This document shows, one piece after another, positions 14,670 to 17,522 of a DNA stretch of 17,522 nucleotides. The stretch is from positions 1 through 17,522 of the forward strand of contig JAKAHO010000014.1 in the NCBI GenBank assembly GCA_021814835.1, in the 5' to 3' direction. A model generated the notes under the pieces. That model made no database searches, had not been told where the DNA came from, and worked only from the letters and a program-made list of their open reading frames with translations. Within the stretch, counting starts at the first letter, position 1. Each line of letters starts with the position of its first letter. The position numbers and the translations under genes are program-made. The stretch is from a bacterium. GTDB lineage: Bacteria > Patescibacteriota > Minisyncoccia > UBA6257 > GWB1-50-10.

Positions 14670-14705
14670 ACGGGGGGCGGGCACATAGCCCCTCCCCGTT
14701 TTTTA
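14670..14705 (+). terminator. terminator after the gene at 14019-14654
   Basis: acgggggg (14670-14677) pairs with the cctccccgt side (to 14699) with one G-T pair, extended by gggc against gccc across a bulged C. A run of six T (14699-14704) follows. It lies 16 bases after the stop codon. Confidence 0.85.
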
Positions 14706-14793
14706 TTCAAAAATAGAGCGCTTGCAAACATATCCCGTTTCCGAGGGGTAAGAAGGGTGGCGAGGGTATTAGTTGTCCACAATTACGCTATTC

Positions 14794-14820
14794 CGTAAAA
14801 AAACGTAAAAGTGGTACAAT
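14794..14820 (+). promoter_or_regulatory. lexA promoter with repeated operator-like half-sites
   Basis: An extended -10, TGGTACAAT (14812-14820), ends eight bases before the lexA ATG. Just upstream, cgtaaaa occurs twice (14794-14800 and 14804-14810), ten bases apart, where the -35 would be. No consensus -35 is present. The repeats could be repressor half-sites on one face of the helix. An imperfect palindrome agttgtccacaatt lies further upstream at 14771-14784. Confidence 0.5.
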
Positions 14821-14828
14821 AAAGCCAT

Positions 14829-15497
14829 ATGCACACCATTCAAGAAATGCTTCTGAAGCTCGCAGGAGAGAAGAACTTGGGGCAGATGACGCTCCGGGAA
14901 ATCGGGGCGCACATTGGCGAGACCTCACCGCAGAAGGTGAAGCACCATTTGGCGCAATTGGAGAAGAAAGGCTTATTGAAAGTTGATAAGAAAAAAGGCG
15001 AGGTAAGGAAAACAATGCAGGAATGGAAAAAGGAGTCCGAGGGCGGCGCGAGGATTCTCTCTATTCCGATTTTGGGCGCAGTAAACGCAGGACCTGCGCA
15101 GATTTATGCGGACACGAACATTGAGGGTTTTTTGAAAGTATCGAGCGCACTCTTGAACCCCGCGCCTCGGGATGCGCAGACATATCTGGCGCTCAAAGTG
15201 GTGGGTCCGAGTATGAATAGAGCGGAGATTCAGGGAAAAAGAATCGATGACGGCGATTACGTGATTATTGATATCGCAGACCGCTACGGGTATAAGGACG
15301 GCGACATTGTGCTCTCGATTATCGATGGAATGGCGAACATCAAGCGCTTCCGCCACGACAAAGAAAACGGCGTCGTAATGCTCTTGTCCGAATCCACAAA
15401 AGATTTCCCGCCGATTTATATCCACGAGAACGACAACTATATGATTAACGGCAAGGTGGTGCAGGTTATCAAGAAGCCGCGCTTTGGGGGAGTATAA
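14829..15497 (+). CDS. lexA: LexA-like repressor (S24 family self-cleaving)
   Basis: A 222-residue protein with a winged helix-turn-helix at the N terminus (about 1-60, MTLREIGAHIGETSPQKVKHHLAQLEKKGLL) and an S24 peptidase domain at the C terminus. The self-cleavage site is A87-G88 in GAVNAGPA. The catalytic serine is S128 (KVVGPSMN) and the general-base lysine K172 (MANIKRFRH). All three elements of LexA are therefore present. E. coli LexA has A84-G85, S119 and K156, so the catalytic domain here carries some extra residues. RecA-stimulated cleavage and control of DNA-damage genes are expected from the family. The promoter suggests a leaderless mRNA and possible autoregulation. A generic S24 regulator is the alternative. 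A DUF1761 gene follows seven bases later. Confidence 0.88.
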   Translation: MHTIQEMLLKLAGEKNLGQMTLREIGAHIGETSPQKVKHHLAQLEKKGLLKVDKKKGEVRKTMQEWKKESEGGARILSIPILGAVNAGPAQIYADTNIEGFLKVSSALLNPAPRDAQTYLALKVVGPSMNRAEIQGKRIDDGDYVIIDIADRYGYKDGDIVLSIIDGMANIKRFRHDKENGVVMLLSESTKDFPPIYIHENDNYMINGKVVQVIKKPRFGGV

Positions 15498-15498
15498 T
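15493..15498 (+). promoter_or_regulatory. -10-like TATAAT overlapping the lexA stop
   Basis: A perfect TATAAT contains the lexA TAA stop and ends six bases before the ATG of the next gene. No clear -35 exists. It may allow separate expression of the membrane protein, or be a chance match. Confidence 0.3.
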
Positions 15499-15504
15499 TA
15501 AGGA

Positions 15505-15915
15505 ATGATTATCAATTATTTGGCGGTGGTTTCAGCTGCCATTCTCGCAATGGCAGCAGGATTTGTGTGGTACGGTCCGTTATTCGGTAAAACGTGGCTG
15601 AAGATTACGGGAATGTCCTCGATGAGCGAGGAGGCGCAGAAGAAAATGAAGAAGGACTCGAATCAGCTTTTCGCTATTCAGTTCGTACTCACGCTCTTTC
15701 AGGTCTGGGTCCTCGCGCGCAGTTTTACGGGTTCGCCCGATGCTCCGCAGAATATGGTATGGATTTGGGCGGCAATTGTAATCCCGACGCTCGCGTCCGC
15801 CGTAATGTTTACGGGAGATTCCACGAAAGTGAAATGGGTAAAGTTTTTGGTGCAGGGGGGCTATCAACTCGTCATTTTTGTGCTTTTTGGTTTAATTCTC
15901 GGAATGTGGAAATAA
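15505..15915 (+). CDS. DUF1761 family membrane protein
   Basis: A 136-residue integral membrane protein of unknown function. The N-terminal helix ends in GFVWYGPLFGKTWLKITGMS, the DUF1761 hallmark. Four membrane segments are visible, at about 3-22, 55-73, 85-103 and 115-134, with a lysine-rich cytosolic loop (SEEAQKKMKKDSNQ) between the first two. It lies seven bases after lexA, so co-transcription is likely, although a TATAAT overlaps the lexA stop. If the operon is real the protein may be induced together with lexA. I see no terminator after it. Confidence 0.82.
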   Translation: MIINYLAVVSAAILAMAAGFVWYGPLFGKTWLKITGMSSMSEEAQKKMKKDSNQLFAIQFVLTLFQVWVLARSFTGSPDAPQNMVWIWAAIVIPTLASAVMFTGDSTKVKWVKFLVQGGYQLVIFVLFGLILGMWK

Positions 15916-15919
15916 GTAG

Positions 15920-15977
15920 GTTATAATTGACTTATTGACGAGAAAGTTATAATTTAGGAGCTGATTTGTGGTATACT
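15920..15977 (+). promoter_or_regulatory. promoter and repeat region of the Doc module
   Basis: TGGTATACT (15969-15977) is a good extended -10, 23 bases before the ATG at 16001. Upstream, gttataatt occurs twice (15920-15928 and 15946-15954), and ttgac occurs twice between them (15927-15931, 15935-15939). These repeats could be operators for autoregulation by the antitoxin, as in many toxin-antitoxin loci. That role is inferred. Confidence 0.45.
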
Positions 15978-16000
15978 AATAATAGTCACGAGTCGCCAAA

Positions 16001-16180
16001 ATGAAAAAAATTCTTCTGTTTCTTAAAACAAAAATGGGAGCGAAAACGCAGAAGCCTATTATCTCGGCGCAGAGCATCGAAAGAAAAAAGTTGGAGAAAA
16101 AAGTTGTTGAAGGCGCTCAAAAAGCACTCAAGGAATACGGCCGAGTATTTGAGAGGCTCGCTGAATATGACCGAGCCTAA
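16001..16180 (+). CDS. 59-residue probable antitoxin of a Doc-type toxin
   Basis: A short gene from ATG 16001 to TAA 16178-16180, read directly from the sequence. The product begins MKKILLFLKTKMGAK and ends ALKEYGRVFERLAEYDRA. It is strongly basic in the N-terminal half and forms a long amphipathic helix (about 24-56) in the rest. It overlaps the following Doc gene by 14 bases, the usual antitoxin-first organisation with translational coupling. It does not show the Phd DNA-binding fold sequence, nor the (S/T)xxxE(G/N) inhibition motif of Fic antitoxins, so if it is an antitoxin it is not an obvious member of those types. The size and basic character would also fit DNA binding. Confidence 0.7.
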   Translation: MKKILLFLKTKMGAKTQKPIISAQSIERKKLEKKVVEGAQKALKEYGRVFERLAEYDRA

Positions 16181-16604
16181 ATCAATCAATTACATTGATA
16201 TAGACTTGATGGAAAAAATGTGCCACCCGCTCGCGGTGGCCATTTTTGATTCGAAAAAAGAGCCAATACCAAGTTTTGCAAAGCATGACAGAGAGAAACT
16301 TGAAGCGGCATTGCACAATCCGCAATACGAGTACTACCCAACATTTACTAAGAAGGCATCGATATTGTATTACGGGCTTGCAAAGGGGCATTGTTTTGAA
16401 AATGGAAATAAAAGAACGGCAACTGCCTCACTTCTTGTTTTTTTGCACATAAATAATTTTTGGTTAGATGGCGACAAGAAAGAAGTTGAAGATTATCTCG
16501 TCAATTTGGCGCAACGACTAGCAGCGTCTGAAGGCAATAAAGAAATGTCCAGTTTCCTCGAAGAAGTAGAACGATGGCTGGATAGTCATATAAGGCATTC
16601 ATAA
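16167..16604 (+). CDS. Fic/Doc family protein, Doc-type toxin
   Basis: A 145-residue protein with the Fic-fold signature HCFENGNKRT (H75 to T84), followed by the helix ASLLVFLHINNFWL. The motif reads HxFxxGNKR: the lysine after Asn replaces the second glycine of AMP-transferring Fic proteins (HxFxxGNGR) and matches phage P1 Doc, which phosphorylates EF-Tu and stops translation. H75 is the expected catalytic base. Length is close to Doc (126). I start at ATG 16167, where the family sequence begins and gagagg lies ten bases upstream; the frame extends further left without a better start. It overlaps the small gene at 16001-16180 by 14 bases. Toxin activity is inferred from the motif and arrangement. 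Confidence 0.85.
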   Translation: MTEPKSINYIDIDLMEKMCHPLAVAIFDSKKEPIPSFAKHDREKLEAALHNPQYEYYPTFTKKASILYYGLAKGHCFENGNKRTATASLLVFLHINNFWLDGDKKEVEDYLVNLAQRLAASEGNKEMSSFLEEVERWLDSHIRHS

Positions 16605-16614
16605 TAACGCAATT

Positions 16615-16740
16615 AAAAAGCGGGCCCGTTGTTGAGGCCCGCCAAGAGGTGGCTATTCGCCACGATATCGGCACGAGTGCCGTGTTGGCTGACGTAACTA
16701 TGTCTACAGCGTCACCCCTGCGCGAGTGACAGCCCGCGAT
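16615..16740 (+). ncRNA. hairpin cluster, candidate structured RNA
   Basis: Non-coding DNA between the Doc gene and rnhB. In order: gcgggcc/ggcccgc (16620-16626 with 16636-16642, 7 bp), gtggc/gccac (16649-16653 with 16659-16663), cggcac/gtgccg (16669-16674 with 16677-16682), and gtcac/gtgac (16711-16715 with 16726-16730). gcccgc at 16732-16737 could also pair with gcgggc at 16620-16625 and close the whole set. No T tract follows the first stem, so it is not a standard terminator. I recognise no known RNA family; it may be a small RNA, a leader of rnhB, or a degenerate repeat. Confidence 0.35.
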
Positions 16741-16801
16741 GAGCTTTTATTACGATACCACTTTCGACTAATGAGTCAAAGAGTCGTAGAGTAATAGAAG
16801 A

Positions 16802-17476
16802 ATGAGATTGAGGTGGATTATCGGTATAGATGAGGTGGGGCGCGGTGCGCTCGCGGGGCCTGTGACCGTGGGTGTGTTTGCCTTACGCGTCGGCGAAAAG
16901 AAACTATTTAAGGGTGCGCATCCGCCGTTGCGCGATTCGAAGCAATTGACGCATCTCCAACGCGAGGAGTGGGTGCGGTACTTAGCCGAACAAAAAAAGA
17001 ACGGTGCGGACATTTGGTATATAACGCACAGTATGACGCCGAAACAGGTGGACCACTTGAACGTGGCGCAGGCAGCAAACTGGGCGGCGACCCACGCAGT
17101 TACTAAGCTCATAAAAACCGCAAAGTTAAATCCTCGTGAGTCCAAGGTAATCTTGGACGGCGGATTGCATTTAAAGGCGGAATTTAAGCCTCCTTTCAGG
17201 AGTGTGGAGACATTCATAAAAGGAGACGAGAAATTCCCCGCAATTATGCTTGCCTCGATTGTCGCGAAGGTTACTCGCGACAGGAAGCTCGTGGCACTTC
17301 ACGCAAAGCACCCCCATTACGGTTTTGCGAGGCACAAAGGCTACGGCACCAAGGCGCACGTTACGGCCATTAAGATTCACGGCATCATCGCTGTACACAG
17401 GTTGACCTTCACAAGTAAATGGGTTAATCTAGACGGGATATGGCACGAACAAGTCATCACGCAAAAGCAAAAGTAA
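16802..17476 (+). CDS. rnhB: ribonuclease HII
   Basis: Cuts the RNA strand of RNA-DNA hybrids and removes single ribonucleotides from DNA. The 224-residue length is normal. Catalytic signatures: D10 and E11 in GIDEVGRGALAGPV, LRDSKQL, the aspartate in VILDGG, and the fourth acidic residue in ASIVAKVTRDR; then HPHYGFARHKGYGTKAH. The GRG motif needed for recognition of a ribonucleotide junction is present (residues 13-15). ATG 16802 is chosen because the family sequence starts within a few codons; agaaga upstream is at best a weak ribosome site. No strong promoter is visible in the 197 bases upstream, only weak -10 candidates near 16787-16797. Confidence 0.95.
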   Translation: MRLRWIIGIDEVGRGALAGPVTVGVFALRVGEKKLFKGAHPPLRDSKQLTHLQREEWVRYLAEQKKNGADIWYITHSMTPKQVDHLNVAQAANWAATHAVTKLIKTAKLNPRESKVILDGGLHLKAEFKPPFRSVETFIKGDEKFPAIMLASIVAKVTRDRKLVALHAKHPHYGFARHKGYGTKAHVTAIKIHGIIAVHRLTFTSKWVNLDGIWHEQVITQKQK

Positions 17477-17522
17477 ATCGCAGGCGCGCGCATTTGCACC
17501 GCAAACCGATTCAGGTTTCAGT

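Noticed and set aside
16620..16642. Terminator for the Doc gene
   Set aside because: The stem is strong but no T tract follows it on the plus strand.
16700..16729. Nine-codon ORF starting atgtctaca
   Set aside because: Too short, no ribosome site, and inside the hairpin cluster.
17477..17522. Terminator or next gene after rnhB
   Set aside because: Only a weak 5-bp pair (aaacc/ggttt near 17503-17518) is seen before the window ends; not enough to call.
1..17522. tRNA, rRNA, CRISPR arrays or transposase genes
   Set aside because: Spacers were read for cloverleaf motifs, regular repeats and transposase motifs, and none were found.

Overview
The window reads as a compact housekeeping segment of a small-genome bacterium, most probably a member of the Candidate Phyla Radiation (Patescibacteria), near the Parcubacteria lineages. 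The reasons are tight gene packing, short forms of core enzymes (a ThrS without its TGS domain, a 643-residue GyrB), almost no Shine-Dalgarno sequences, a secE-nusG-rplK cluster not followed by rplA, and several hypothetical genes that match nothing I know. The lineage call is an inference from gene content; no rRNA gene is present.

Layout. 1-551: end of an unrecognised gene, then a terminator. 658-1317: a DedA-type membrane protein. 1335-3351: gyrB with a strong promoter and a hairpin in its leader. 3351-3461: a 100-bp element with perfect 13-bp inverted ends and 4-bp flanking repeats, touching the -35 of the next promoter. 3508-4709: secE, nusG and rplK (Sec translocon, transcription elongation, ribosomal stalk base). 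4683-4919: two terminators, a diverged second copy of the rplK tail, an inverted copy of it, and a hairpin-rich spacer. 4982-5830: thymidylate kinase with an internal insertion. 5901-7340: gatB. A bidirectional terminator then separates a block read from the minus strand, in transcription order dnaE, thrS, miaA and an unknown gene, spanning 13718 down to 7386. 14019-14654: an unknown plus-strand gene. 14829-15915: lexA and a DUF1761 membrane protein. 16001-16604: a two-gene Fic/Doc toxin module whose 59-residue first gene is easily missed. 16605-16801: a non-coding stretch with several hairpins. 16802-17476: rnhB.

Together the genes cover DNA topology and replication (gyrB, dnaE, rnhB, tmk), SOS-type control (lexA), translation (gatB, thrS, miaA, rplK) and transcription/secretion (nusG, secE). 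Recurrent promoter architecture is visible: -10 boxes, often of the extended TGn type, lie 6 to 8 bases before the start codons of tmk, thrS, lexA and the DUF1761 gene, which predicts leaderless mRNAs. The parts least explained by known families are the small partner of the Doc toxin, the MITE-like element before secE, the rearranged rplK tail and the hairpin cluster before rnhB.
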